Positions 42,789 through 51,169 of a DNA stretch of 64,000 bases are shown piece by piece (the first letter of the stretch is position 1; each line of letters opens with the position of its first letter). Position numbers and translations under genes: made by a program. Below the pieces are notes generated by a model that searched no databases, was not told the DNA's origin, and worked only from the letters and a program-made list of their open reading frames with translations. This stretch comes from Pontibacter indicus (GTDB taxonomy: Bacteria; Bacteroidota; Bacteroidia; Cytophagales; Hymenobacteraceae), in contig NZ_FTPP01000001.1 of NCBI RefSeq assembly GCF_900156345.1, positions 868,001 through 932,000 on the forward strand. The letters are read 5' to 3'.

Positions 42789-43307
42789 TTAATCAGCTGG
42801 TTCTACTTTATAGTACACTACTGCTTGATCACCGTTAATTCTTAAATCTGCTATCTCGTTTGAAGTGCGCTGTACCCTGAACTCGCCAATCTTCTTTTCA
42901 AACATGGGAAATTTAGTTTCATACAGGTTGTACGAGCAACAACCACTTAAAAATCCTGTATACTGGCTCCTGATTTGGTACCTATCACTCTGCATAATGT
43001 TGTCTGCTGGAGTCAAGAAAGCAAAGAAGATAGAGCCTAATAAAGCACCTAAGATTCCGTCAGATAACCATGAGAAGAACACAACAATAGGTGAAAGAAT
43101 ATACAAAGGCGAATAATAGGTTATGGCGCTTCTGTTTTTGAAGGTATTAATGAACAATAATACCCCTGTTGCATATATAAGCACCCGAACCAGGAACATC
43201 AATCTATTATCAAACTCAAGGTCTGATATTACAAACAGCAACAGATTCGCAAGCAAGAGCACTAATAAGCCAAGATGTACTTTCTTAACCATGCGGCTGT
43301 TATTCAT
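42789..43307 (-). CDS. Unknown membrane protein, first cassette-like ORF
   Basis: The frame extends to 43325, but the ATG at 43307 is preferred because the longer version runs into the inverted repeat at 43315-43392. The protein has 172 residues and four or so hydrophobic spans in the first 95 (VHLGLLVLLLANLLLFVIS; LMFLVRVLIYATGVLLFI; YYSPLYILSPIVVFFSWL; ILGALLGSIFFAFLTP). A soluble C-terminal part holds SGCCSYNLYETKFPMFEKKIGEFRV and ends KVEPAD. I recognise no family. AT-rich relative to the core genes. Confidence 0.65.
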   Translation of the reverse strand: MNNSRMVKKVHLGLLVLLLANLLLFVISDLEFDNRLMFLVRVLIYATGVLLFINTFKNRSAITYYSPLYILSPIVVFFSWLSDGILGALLGSIFFAFLTPADNIMQSDRYQIRSQYTGFLSGCCSYNLYETKFPMFEKKIGEFRVQRTSNEIADLRINGDQAVVYYKVEPAD

Positions 43308-43314
43308 AAGTGTG

Positions 43315-43392
43315 ATACCTGCCAACGGATTGTATAGAAGGCTAACGAGGCGTAGCCGAAGTGTGGCTTATAGGCTTTGTTGGTAGCAGTCG
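43315..43392 (-). repeat. attC-like imperfect inverted repeat A
   Basis: Outer arms CTG-CCAAC (43319-43326) and GTTGG-TAG-CAG (43379-43389), with inner complementary parts TATAGAAGGC and GCTTATA. Its left edge, ATACCTGCCAAC, matches the left edges of copies B and C, allowing substitutions. Confidence 0.5.
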
Positions 43393-43419
43393 TTTTCTTA
43401 TTTGGCTGTTTATTATGGA

Positions 43420-43932
43420 CTAGTCTCGGGTAAGTTTGAAAGTTTGAACGTATTTTCTTGTTGACTTCAGCATGCCGCCATCACTCCAATCTTGATATTC
43501 CACTGAATTAATTCCTTGCTCCTGTGTATCGATCGCGAGACGCATTTCCTTCTCAGAAACATACTCAACTCTATAATCCGTGAACCCTTTTACTTGCTCA
43601 GTTGACTTACCGTCTTCAATGTATAAACGCTCCTGTCCATCTAACTCGTAAAATTTATAAGTACTGGATCTTATCGTACCTCCCCAGCTAACGAAGTCAG
43701 GGGCAGTAATCCAAAGGGAGTCTTTACCAAACTCAAACTTGTTGCCCTTCATAACCTTATAGGGTTCTTCATAGACAAGTTTATTTGCATCGTCATAGAA
43801 CTGCCATAATAATTCGACAGTTTCCCATTTCCCTTGAACCATCTCTTTGGCCGAAGGATTTACCTCTTTATCTTTTGCACAACTGCATAGTAACATTATG
43901 AATGCAATAGAATTGAGTAAATGCTTTTTCAT
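43420..43932 (-). CDS. Unknown lipoprotein, second cassette-like ORF
   Basis: This 170-residue protein has a type II signal peptide (MKKHLLNSIAFIMLLCSC, Cys18), then a lipocalin-like beta-rich domain (AKEMVQGKWETVELLWQFYDD, GNKFEFGKDSLWITAPDFVSWGG, TDYRVEYVSEKEMRLAID, KYVQTFKLTRD). The 'G.W' near the start and repeated antiparallel pattern are common in Bacteroidota lipocalin-like lipoproteins, but no specific function follows. It lies between attC-like repeats A and B. Confidence 0.68.
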   Translation of the reverse strand: MKKHLLNSIAFIMLLCSCAKDKEVNPSAKEMVQGKWETVELLWQFYDDANKLVYEEPYKVMKGNKFEFGKDSLWITAPDFVSWGGTIRSSTYKFYELDGQERLYIEDGKSTEQVKGFTDYRVEYVSEKEMRLAIDTQEQGINSVEYQDWSDGGMLKSTRKYVQTFKLTRD

Positions 43933-43979
43933 ATTTGAGTGCTTCGTATGAATTGATTCTTAAAATATGATTGATATTA

Positions 43980-44051
43980 CTGGTAACGTTACTCGTTCAG
44001 CCAATGGGCGGGCAAAGCCGAGCGTATAGGCTGCACGTGTAACTTTGCCAG
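43980..44051 (-). repeat. attC-like imperfect inverted repeat B
   Basis: Paired blocks in order from the outside: CTGG with CCAG, GTTAC with GTAAC and CAGCC (43998-44002) with GGCTG (44029-44033), separated by short unpaired stretches. The left edge with its flank reads ATTACTGGTAAC. Confidence 0.6.
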
Positions 44052-44103
44052 AAGGAGTTTTTGTTTTATTTTTTACTGATTCCTGTTTGTAGCTCCACTG
44101 GTT

Positions 44104-44487
44104 CTACATTCTAAGACAAACAATCATCATAATAAATGTAATATAAGCACCAAAGATATAAACCCAAGATAGCGTTTCAGTAAGTTTATCCCTTAAGTAC
44201 CTTTCTTTAAAGTTCTCAAATATTTTCAGGTATCTGCTACCACCAATAAACCACAGCCAATGAAGTCCTACAAAAGCAAAACCTGAAGGAAGAATATACT
44301 TCTTATCAAATTCTGGCATTTCTCCATTAGAGAGGTAGTAAGCCAAGTCAGCAAAAGTAAATAGATACAATAGACTGGATGTACCCACTATTCCAGAGGC
44401 AGTTAACCATGGAATATCATTTTTGTACATTCCATTTTTATAATAGCGCTTGAAAACGTGGAAGAATATCAGGTTGTACCAAGTCAC
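44104..44487 (-). CDS. Unknown four-span membrane protein, third cassette-like ORF
   Basis: This 127-residue protein has hydrophobic spans at IPWLTASGIVGTSSLLYLFTFADLAYYL, YILPSGFAFVGLHWLWFIGG and LSWVYIFGAYITFIMMIVCL, with a basic loop (RYLKIFENFKERYLRDK). No family recognised. AT-rich, with Lys/Tyr/Phe-rich composition unlike the core genes. It is bracketed by attC-like repeats B and C. Confidence 0.62.
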   Translation of the reverse strand: MTWYNLIFFHVFKRYYKNGMYKNDIPWLTASGIVGTSSLLYLFTFADLAYYLSNGEMPEFDKKYILPSGFAFVGLHWLWFIGGSRYLKIFENFKERYLRDKLTETLSWVYIFGAYITFIMMIVCLRM

Positions 44488-44526
44488 TTTTGATTGTTTC
44501 CTTTTCTCTTTTAATGATTTCGATTA

Positions 44527-44591
44527 CTGGCAACTACTTCGAAAGCGTAAACATACGGTTATTGGCACTCTATGCGAAGTAGTAATCTGCC
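44527..44591 (-). repeat. attC-like imperfect inverted repeat C
   Basis: Perfect arms ACTACTTCG (44533-44541) and CGAAGTAGT (44575-44583), plus outer GGCA with TGCC offset by a 4-nt bulge. The left edge with its flank is ATTACTGGCAAC. Confidence 0.62.
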
Positions 44592-44822
44592 CTATACAAC
44601 TGCTGCACCGTCACTTTAAAACCATCTCCAACTCCTATAATCAATTACATTGTTTCCAGCTAATATACGATTTTCCTGAAGACAGTCAAGCATATTGCTC
44701 ATATCCAGTACCTTGAACTCCACAGCTACTGTTGCCCGACGAAATTTACTTGTTGCGAGTGATCAACCCTACATGGCGCTATATAAGGTATAGCATACTC
44801 CATACGCAGGTATAGAACAACG
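44592..44822. other. Residual non-coding end of the cassette patch
   Basis: On the reverse strand, a short frame with FRRATVAVEFKVLDMSNML and QENRILAGNNVIDYRSWRWF ends just before repeat C (stop near 44610). It may be the tail of a broken cassette. Two AGGTATAG words lie near 44788 and 44808. Nothing else is recognised. Confidence 0.35.
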
Positions 44823-44858
44823 AAAAAGCCCCGCCTGAATAACCAAGCGGGGCTTTTT
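44823..44858 (-). terminator. Terminator of the S46 peptidase gene
   Basis: A 12-bp stem, AAAAAGCCCCGC (44823-44834) with GCGGGGCTTTTT (44847-44858). It lies 20 bases beyond the stop. Confidence 0.85.
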
Positions 44859-44877
44859 CAATAACAAAGTGCTGATT

Positions 44878-47205
44878 TTAGTTTACAAGCTCAGCAGCTT
44901 CTTTTTCTTTCTTTTTGGCTGCTTTTCGGGCGGCTTTCTCCGCTTTGCGCTGCTCTTTCTTCGAAAGCTGCGTCGCTTCTGCCGGAGTCTCGGTTTTGCG
45001 GCGGGCGTCTAACTGCGGCAGGCCGGACGTGTTGTCGTTTACCAGCGTCATTTCTTTTACGAGGTGACCGGCACCGGCAAACTTGTCTACTATGAAAAGC
45101 ATATAGCGCGCGTCCACCGAAATGTTGCGTACCTGGTCCGGGTTATAGGTCAGGTCACTCATGGTGCCTTCCCAATTGCGGTCGAAGTTGGTACCGATTA
45201 GCTGGCCATTGGCGTTGATCACCGGTGAACCGGAGTTACCACCTGTGGTATGGTTAGAGGCAATGAATGCTACCGGCAGCTGACCGTTCACACCGTAAGG
45301 GCCATAGTCCTTCTTCTCGTACAACTCCTGCAAGCGGGCAGGTATAGCATAGTCCTCAGCAACACCAGAGGCGGCTTTTTCCATTACACCTTCCAGTGTG
45401 GTATAGTGGATGTACTTCACACCATCTACCGGCTGGTAAGGCTCAACTTTGCCATAGGCCACACGTAGGGTAGAGTTGGCATCTGGGTAGAACTTGCGGT
45501 CCGGCTGCATCTCGCGCAGACCAGCTACATAGGTTCTATAGAGCAGATTCAGGTTGTCATTCACCTTGGTATAGGTCGGCAACACGTTCGTACGGTAGTA
45601 GTCGTTGATGCTGCTGGCCAGCTGGAAGCCCGGATCATTCTTCAGTGGATTAGCTTTACCGGCCCGGATATCGGCAATAGCTTTGCGTACACCTGCCTCT
45701 GACGTAAAGAGCGACTTGCTGTATACCTCGTCGGCATACTTGCTGAAGTCTCCCTTATATTTCTGTCGCACCATGGCGAAGGCCGAAGGATGTAGTTTAT
45801 GGTCCAGGTTCTCATAGTACATGCTCAGCAGGGCCGCAAACACCTTCTTGTCGGTAGGAGCGTTGTAGTTCTTAAAGTATCCCGCTGCGCCTCTCTCGAG
45901 TCGGTCAAGCTGCGCGTTGATCTCCTGCTGTGGCGCTTTGGCCTCAATCAGTTCGTTTAGTTTGATGAAGTCGTTGGCATAACGCACAAGCTCCACCCCC
46001 CAGGCGGCTTCCATAATGTAGTCGCGGGCGATGGTGACGCCCTCCAGCTGCTTATAGTTCTGAGCAAACTCATTGATCAGGTTGCCATAGGTTTGCTTGC
46101 GCTTGGCATCGCCATTGGCCCAGGCCGTGAACTGTTTCTCGAGCTCCTGCTTACGTTCAATGGTATTGGCCTTACGCAGACCGCGGCTCTCACCGATCCA
46201 CTTTTTCCAGGCGTTGGCCACGCTCGCATGCTTGGCGGCATACTGAATGCGCACGGCGTCAGAAGCCTTCATGTCCTCATCCAGCACCGCCAGCTTCGTG
46301 TCACGGATCTTGATCTTGTGCGGGTTAGACACTTCGTAGATCTCCTGAATGGCATGCGAGGTCAGGTACTCGTTGGTACGACCCGGGAAACCGAACACCA
46401 TTGTAAAGTCATTTTCCTGCACACCGCTCAACGAGATCGGCAGGTGATGCTTGGGCTTGTAAGGCTTGTTATTTGGGGAATACTCGGCCGGGTTGTTGTT
46501 CTCGTCGGCATAGATGCGGAAGATGGCAAAGTCTCCAGTATGGCGTGGCCACATCCAGTTGTCGGTGTCGCCTCCGAACTTGCCGATCGAAGAAGGAGGA
46601 GCACCCACGAGGCGGATGTCGCGGAAGGTCTCCGTGACATACATGTAGTACTCGTTGCCATAGAAGAACGGGCGGATGATGGCGTCGTAGTGCGTGCCGG
46701 CAATGGCCTGCTGACGAACCTTGGCGATGTTCTGCTGCACCATGCGCTCGCGATCAGCCTCAGCAGCGTTAGCAGGTATACCTGCCAGGATCTGCTGCGT
46801 CACGTCTTCCATGCGTACGATAAAAGTGGCAAACAGGCCCGGGTTCGGAAGTTCCTGCTCGCGGTTCATGGCCCAGAAGCCTTCGGTCAGGTAGTCTTTT
46901 TCTACGGAGCTGTGGCTCTGGATCTGTCCATAGCCGCAGTGGTGGTTGGTGAGCAGAAGCCCCTCAGAAGAGATCATCTCCCCGGTACAAAATCCGCCAA
47001 ACGACACAATAGCGTCTTTCAGGCTGGACTGGTTGATGCTGTAAATGTCTTCGGCAGAGAGCTTCATGCCCTTTTTCTGCATTTCTGCTTCGTTCAGCTG
47101 CTTGAGGAGCATAGGCAGCCACATGCCTTCATCAGGCTTGGCCGTGCTTATACCCAGACTCAGACAGGCGGCAGCAAAAAATGCTATTATGCGCTTACTG
47201 ATCAT
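44878..47205 (-). CDS. S46 family dipeptidyl-peptidase (DPP7/DPP11 type)
   Basis: This 775-residue periplasmic peptidase has a signal peptide, TGEMISSEGLLLTNHHCGYG (catalytic His89) and TTGGNSGSPVINANG (catalytic Ser658). The specificity region reads FDRNWEG. In characterised enzymes an Arg there marks DPP11 (Asp/Glu at P1) and Gly marks DPP7, so acidic specificity is inferred. It removes dipeptides from N-termini for amino-acid nutrition. The last 30 residues form a very basic Lys/Ala/Glu helix (KKEQRKAEKAARKAAKKKEK) not typical of the family. The start is ATG 47205. Confidence 0.93.
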   Translation of the reverse strand: MISKRIIAFFAAACLSLGISTAKPDEGMWLPMLLKQLNEAEMQKKGMKLSAEDIYSINQSSLKDAIVSFGGFCTGEMISSEGLLLTNHHCGYGQIQSHSSVEKDYLTEGFWAMNREQELPNPGLFATFIVRMEDVTQQILAGIPANAAEADRERMVQQNIAKVRQQAIAGTHYDAIIRPFFYGNEYYMYVTETFRDIRLVGAPPSSIGKFGGDTDNWMWPRHTGDFAIFRIYADENNNPAEYSPNNKPYKPKHHLPISLSGVQENDFTMVFGFPGRTNEYLTSHAIQEIYEVSNPHKIKIRDTKLAVLDEDMKASDAVRIQYAAKHASVANAWKKWIGESRGLRKANTIERKQELEKQFTAWANGDAKRKQTYGNLINEFAQNYKQLEGVTIARDYIMEAAWGVELVRYANDFIKLNELIEAKAPQQEINAQLDRLERGAAGYFKNYNAPTDKKVFAALLSMYYENLDHKLHPSAFAMVRQKYKGDFSKYADEVYSKSLFTSEAGVRKAIADIRAGKANPLKNDPGFQLASSINDYYRTNVLPTYTKVNDNLNLLYRTYVAGLREMQPDRKFYPDANSTLRVAYGKVEPYQPVDGVKYIHYTTLEGVMEKAASGVAEDYAIPARLQELYEKKDYGPYGVNGQLPVAFIASNHTTGGNSGSPVINANGQLIGTNFDRNWEGTMSDLTYNPDQVRNISVDARYMLFIVDKFAGAGHLVKEMTLVNDNTSGLPQLDARRKTETPAEATQLSKKEQRKAEKAARKAAKKKEKEAAELVN

Positions 47206-47357
47206 GGTTTTTTATAAGAGTTGGTTTTAAGTCCCCAAGATACGGAAGAAATGCGAGTTTGGTAGATTAGGAAGTTTAGGAGTTTGAGAGTTGAGGAGGT
47301 AAGATGTAGCGACCTTAGAATGTAACGTCGTGGTCCAACACAGCATAGATGTTCCAT

Positions 47358-47382
47358 TGTAGGGACAGTTCGCGACATGTCC
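47358..47382. repeat. REP-like palindromic repeat copy
   Basis: TGTAGGGACAGTTCGCGAC followed by ATGTCC, a diverged version of the palindrome at 39504-39525. Confidence 0.6.
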
Positions 47383-47525
47383 GAATTACGCGCGAATCGC
47401 AAATGCTCTTCAGGAAATCCCTGTCCCGAAGCTAACTGTAGGGGGCTTCCTAGTCCCCGTGTGCTGGAATACGCGGACAAGGATGTCCGAATCATCTTCA
47501 ACAAAATCCTTAAGTTGACACCATT

Positions 47526-47546
47526 GGGTCGCGAGCTGTCCCTACA
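47526..47546. repeat. REP-like palindromic repeat copy, inverted
   Basis: GGGTCGCGAGCTGTCCC then TACA. It is complementary in orientation to the copy at 47358-47382. Confidence 0.58.
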
Positions 47547-47738
47547 AATACACCACATTTACTGATTCTAAGTCCAGAACGACAGTAGAAAATTTATAAG
47601 TAGGTATAAACGCCATTAAAAAATGCCCTTGTCCAAAGAAGATTGAACAAGGGCATCCGGGAAATATACTTCTTCGACTTAGGTAACAATCAGCCCGCAT
47701 TAAGGATTATTCATTCCTCATTAGTCATTAATCATTAC

Positions 47739-48188
47739 CTAAAGCGTTCCCATCGTCGGCTCAAAGTTCTGGTTGGTCTCCCAGTTTTTGAAATTAGCGA
47801 TTTCCTTTTGGAACGAGTCGATGAACCAGGCCATCAGACTGATGTCATCGAGGAAGCCGAGCACAGGTATAAAGTCGGGTATCACGTCGAGGGGTGTCAC
47901 CAGGTATAGCAACACCGCCACACCAGCCAGCAGCGACTTGTTCGAAACCTCACGATAAGAGCCGTTAATGTAGGCCTTCACCAGACGAATGAAGGTCTGC
48001 ATCACGCCCTTCACCTGCTCAAACCCACTCTGATTACTCTCTACATCTACAAGCTTGCCATAGGCTGTTGTCAGTAGCATGCCCAGCTTTACGGGTTTGG
48101 AAACCAGCCCGCCGGCCCGTCCCAGAAAGCGCTTGAAAATAGTATGCTGTGAGAGTGTTAGTCCTTTATTGATAAGATCCTGAATCAT
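47739..48188 (-). CDS. YkvA-family DUF1232 membrane protein
   Basis: This 149-residue protein starts at the internal ATG 48188 (MIQDLINKGLTLSQH). The DUF1232 signature is VAVLLYLVTPLDVIPDFIPVLGFLDDISLMAWFIDSF, a hydrophobic hairpin with the invariant 'P.D.IPD..P..G..DD' pattern. The N-terminal helical region (residues 1-85) is less conserved. The function is unknown; the domain is membrane-associated and widespread. It is divergent from the SRPBCC gene. Confidence 0.88.
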   Translation of the reverse strand: MIQDLINKGLTLSQHTIFKRFLGRAGGLVSKPVKLGMLLTTAYGKLVDVESNQSGFEQVKGVMQTFIRLVKAYINGSYREVSNKSLLAGVAVLLYLVTPLDVIPDFIPVLGFLDDISLMAWFIDSFQKEIANFKNWETNQNFEPTMGTL

Positions 48189-48385
48189 GTTTTTGTCTTT
48201 TGTTTGGCCCTTATACGGCATCGGGCCGCTAATTGGTGTGAACTCGGCCGGGCGGAAACAGAGCTAAGACTTAGATATAAAAATATTCTTGTATACTTGC
48301 TTGTCAGTATTGTTTTTTCTCCTTTAAATTGGTGTACGTTTAGCATCAAATTATCCCATACACTTACAGGCATGTCGCATCGTTT

Positions 48386-48967
48386 ATGAAAGCGTCGTTC
48401 ATCGTGCTGGTGTCGTTGCTGGTAACTTCGGCCGCAGTTTATTTCGGTTCTTTTCTTCTTCCGGATTCCTACGAGGTCAGGCGCACCATTGTGGTGAGCG
48501 CCAAACCCGAGCAGGTGTTCCCATACCTCAACAACCCCACCAAGTGGGAAGAGTGGAACGCCTGGAATAAGGACTATGACCCGACCATGATCCGGCTTTA
48601 TGGTGGCCCGATTACGGGTAAGGGAGCTCACCAGGAATGGATAGGCGACCGGGTAGGGATGGTAAAAGTGCACTTTACGGAAAGTACACCTCCCAACCAA
48701 CTTTACTACAAGCAACTCACTAAAGGCGAGGCCTTCGAGACGATCGGCATCTTCAGCCTTGAACCGACGGAAGGAGGCACCCGCGTGATATGGCAACAAC
48801 GGACGCAGGTAGTCGACGACCCATTTAATAAGTATAAAGGGTTCTTCAACAAACTAAAGACGGAGCAGGAAACCGAGCAAGGCTTGCTTTTGCTTAAAAC
48901 AATCTTCGACCCCGTCGAGGAAGAGGGCAGCACATCACGAATCGCAAAAGAAAAAGGCCGCAGCTAG
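48386..48967 (+). CDS. SRPBCC family protein with N-terminal membrane anchor
   Basis: This is a 193-residue protein. The first 25 residues (MKASFIVLVSLLVTSAAVYFGSFLL) form a signal anchor, followed by the START-like SRPBCC domain: VRRTIVVSAKPEQVFPYLNNPTKWEEWNAWNKDYDP, a family-typical opening, then TGIFSLEP-type strands (FETIGIFSLEPTEGGTRVIWQQRTQ) and a long C-terminal helix. Such helix-grip proteins bind hydrophobic ligands, probably at the periplasmic face. The ligand is unknown. A terminator containing AGGTATAG in its loop follows. Confidence 0.85.
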   Translation: MKASFIVLVSLLVTSAAVYFGSFLLPDSYEVRRTIVVSAKPEQVFPYLNNPTKWEEWNAWNKDYDPTMIRLYGGPITGKGAHQEWIGDRVGMVKVHFTESTPPNQLYYKQLTKGEAFETIGIFSLEPTEGGTRVIWQQRTQVVDDPFNKYKGFFNKLKTEQETEQGLLLLKTIFDPVEEEGSTSRIAKEKGRS

Positions 48968-48985
48968 GTATAGCAGCGGCCTTTT
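48952..48985. terminator. Bidirectional terminator with AGGTATAG in the loop
   Basis: Stem AAAAGGCCGC (48952-48961) with GCGGCCTTTT (48976-48985). The loop contains AGGTATAG (48966-48973). It separates the SRPBCC and PhoH genes. Confidence 0.82.
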
Positions 48986-49004
48986 GCCTTTTATACAGGT
49001 ATGG

Positions 49005-50420
49005 TTAGAGCAGTTCGTTCGCCAGGTTCGCCAACTCGGAACGTTCCCCTTTCAACAGTGTGATGTGTGCATACAACGGGTGGTTACGTGCCCGGTCAAT
49101 CAGGTATGAGAGGCCGTTGCTCTGTGAGTCGAGGTAAGGCGTGTCGATCTGGTAAATGTCACCCGTAAATACGATTTTCGTATTTTCACCGGCCCGCGAA
49201 ATGATGGTCTTCACTTCATGCGGTGTCAGGTTTTGGGCCTCGTCCACAATAAAGTAAATGTTCGAAAGGCTGCGTCCCCGGATGTAGGCCAGCGGCGTGA
49301 TCACCAGTTTCTCCAGCTCCACCAGCTCCCGGATCTTCTGATACTCCTTGCTGCTCTCGGCATATTGGTTCTGGATGTACTTCAGGTTATCCCAAAGCGG
49401 CTCCATGTAAGGGTTTAGCTTCGATTTGATGTCGCCGGGCAGATAGCCAATGTCTTTGTTGCTAAGCGGAACGATGGGTCTGGCCAGGTAGATCTGCTTG
49501 TAGTCGCGGCGCTGCTCCAGAGCACTGGCCAGGGCCAACAGCGTTTTGCCAGTACCAGCTACGCCCTGTATGCTCACCAGCTTAATGCGCGGATTTAACA
49601 GGGCGTGCATGGCAAAGGTCTGCTCCGCATTGCGAGGCTTTACACCATAGGCCGTCTGCTTGTCTACCCGTTCAAACTGGTCCTCCGCCGGATTATAGTA
49701 GGAGAGGATCGAGTTCTTGAAGCTCTTGAGCACATAAAAGTGATTGTCCGCAGGGGTTTCCTTGATCACTTTCCCGCTTTCTGAACTGCCCTTTTCGTAG
49801 AGCTCATTGATGATGGTCGGATCGATTTCTTCCAGCGTATCGCTGCCCGTGTACAGGCCCGCCACATCCTGTATCTTACCGGTTTCATAGTCTTCCGAGA
49901 TCAGATTGAGGGAACGGGCCTTCAAGCGCAGGTTGATGTCTTTGGTGACCAGTACCACCTTGCTTTTCGGGAAATCCTGCTGCATCTGCAGGGCGGAGTT
50001 CAGGATGTGGTGGTCGTTCTTGTCGCCGAAAATCTTGGTGGCGTCGAGCTGCGTGCTGCCGTTCATCATCACTTTAAACTTGCCCTTGGTCTTGCCATTG
50101 AGCGGAATCCACTCCTGCAGCATGTGTTCGGAAGAGAGCTTGTCGATGAAGCGGATGAACTCGCGGGCCTCAAAATTCTTGATGTCGTTGCCTTTTTTGA
50201 AGTTGTCGAGCTCCTCCAGCACCGTGATCGGGATGGCCACATCATGCTCCTGGAAGTTCTGCACCGCGCTATGGTCATAGAGGATGACCGAGGTGTCGAG
50301 CACAAATATTTTTTTCTCTTTTGCGTCAGTCGCTTTGCCGTTGACTTGTGTTTTGACCTTGCTTAAAGTAGGGGATTTCTTTTCGGGTTTGTCCTGGGTT
50401 GACTTCGTCTGTTTGGGCAT
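49005..50420 (-). CDS. PhoH-family ATPase with N-terminal PIN domain
   Basis: This is a 471-residue protein; the ATG at 50420 (MPKQTKSTQDKPEKK) is preferred over 50447. A PIN-domain RNase at about residues 36-170 has FVLDTSVILYD (Asp42) and ITVLEELDNFKKG. The PhoH ATPase at about 255-470 has GVAGTGKT (286-293), VDEAQNLTPHEVKTIISRAG and KIVFTGDIYQID. PIN-PhoH (PhoH2-type) proteins unwind and cleave RNA in an ATP-dependent way. Acidic PIN residues appear intact, so RNase activity is plausible. It is a single leftward gene. Confidence 0.92.
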   Translation of the reverse strand: MPKQTKSTQDKPEKKSPTLSKVKTQVNGKATDAKEKKIFVLDTSVILYDHSAVQNFQEHDVAIPITVLEELDNFKKGNDIKNFEAREFIRFIDKLSSEHMLQEWIPLNGKTKGKFKVMMNGSTQLDATKIFGDKNDHHILNSALQMQQDFPKSKVVLVTKDINLRLKARSLNLISEDYETGKIQDVAGLYTGSDTLEEIDPTIINELYEKGSSESGKVIKETPADNHFYVLKSFKNSILSYYNPAEDQFERVDKQTAYGVKPRNAEQTFAMHALLNPRIKLVSIQGVAGTGKTLLALASALEQRRDYKQIYLARPIVPLSNKDIGYLPGDIKSKLNPYMEPLWDNLKYIQNQYAESSKEYQKIRELVELEKLVITPLAYIRGRSLSNIYFIVDEAQNLTPHEVKTIISRAGENTKIVFTGDIYQIDTPYLDSQSNGLSYLIDRARNHPLYAHITLLKGERSELANLANELL

Positions 50421-50619
50421 AAGGGTAGGGGTATAGTAGAGACACACTCTTTTTACGCAAATACATAGCGCGCAGTCTATCTATGAAAGACACAATTTTT
50501 GCAATCGCACAGGCCCTGTTACCACATCGGATTTTGTTCGATTTTTAGTCCCTTGAATCATAACTGTTTACCTTTAAAAGATGTATAACTAAATAATTAG
50601 TTATGCGTGAAAATTTATG

Positions 50620-50627
50620 TATATTTG
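50620..50627 (+). promoter_or_regulatory. Bacteroidota -7 element upstream of the YwqK-like gene
   Basis: TATATTTG, an exact TAnnTTTG match about 66 bases before the ATG at 50693. No clear -33 element. Confidence 0.45.
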
Positions 50628-50692
50628 TTTAGTCGTTCCTGAGACAAGTTGAGTGCTTAGCCGGATGTGACTTGTAAAACCAGATAGCGTGT

Positions 50693-51169
50693 ATGAAAAA
50701 GATTTATACCTTCACCTTGTTGCTACTTTTGCTACTGCCACTGACCATGCATGGGCAAGTGAAGCAGAAGCCCAGTAAAGGCATCTGGCCCTTCCAGATC
50801 AATCGATTCGACAAAGAGGGGCGGCACCATGGTCGCTGGAAGCTATACCTGCCAGACAACACCACGCTGCTGCGAAACGGACGTTTCAAGCACGGGCAGG
50901 AGCGAGGCAAGTGGCGTTACTACTATCCTGATGGCAGCCTCCGCAAGATCGAGTACCACAAACCAGGTTCAAAGGAGTTCCTGGTCAGGCTCTTCCACGA
51001 CAACGGCCAATTGGAGAAGCAGGGGATGGCCCGGGTAGTAGAGACCGACCGCGTGATCCACTACTACTGGTTCGGAACCTGGCAGATCTACAACCGCGCC
51101 GGCCAACTCACTCATACTGAGTATTATGAAAAGGGGAACGAGATTAAGCTTGATTTGAGTAAAAAGTGA
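50693..51169 (+). CDS. Secreted YwqK/MORN-type repeat protein
   Basis: This is a 158-residue protein with a signal peptide (MKKIYTFTLLLLLLLPLTMHG). The mature part is built of MORN/YwqK-like strands: GRHHGRWKLYLPDNTTLLRNGRFKHGQERGKWRYYYPDGSLRKIEYHKPGS and WFGTWQIYNRAGQLTHTEYYEKGN. Databases often label such proteins 'toxin-antitoxin system YwqK family antitoxin', but no toxin is adjacent and the protein is exported, so that label should not be taken literally. The role is unknown, possibly surface or peptidoglycan-associated. Confidence 0.82.
   Translation: MKKIYTFTLLLLLLLPLTMHGQVKQKPSKGIWPFQINRFDKEGRHHGRWKLYLPDNTTLLRNGRFKHGQERGKWRYYYPDGSLRKIEYHKPGSKEFLVRLFHDNGQLEKQGMARVVETDRVIHYYWFGTWQIYNRAGQLTHTEYYEKGNEIKLDLSKK

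Larger units (their letters stand above)
47206..47738. other. Gene-free stretch with decayed repeats
   Basis: This 530-base gap carries two REP-like copies facing each other (47358-47382 and 47526-47546) with unrecognised sequence between. No believable gene on either strand. It may be a degenerate small element. Confidence 0.5.

Noticed and set aside
44450..44716. 88-codon plus-strand frame across attC-like repeat C
   Set aside because: It overlaps the start of a better-supported membrane protein gene and the inverted repeat, and has no family features.
46093..47217. 374-codon open frame opposite the S46 peptidase gene
   Set aside because: It is an antisense frame of a well-supported gene with no recognisable domain; such frames arise from the GC-rich codon pattern.
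47202..47558. 118-codon frame in the gap right of the S46 gene
   Set aside because: It runs through REP-like palindromes and has no promoter, motif or plausible composition.
50693..51169. Reading the YwqK-like gene as half of a toxin-antitoxin pair
   Set aside because: The protein is exported and built of MORN-like repeats, and no toxin gene is adjacent. The database family name is misleading here.
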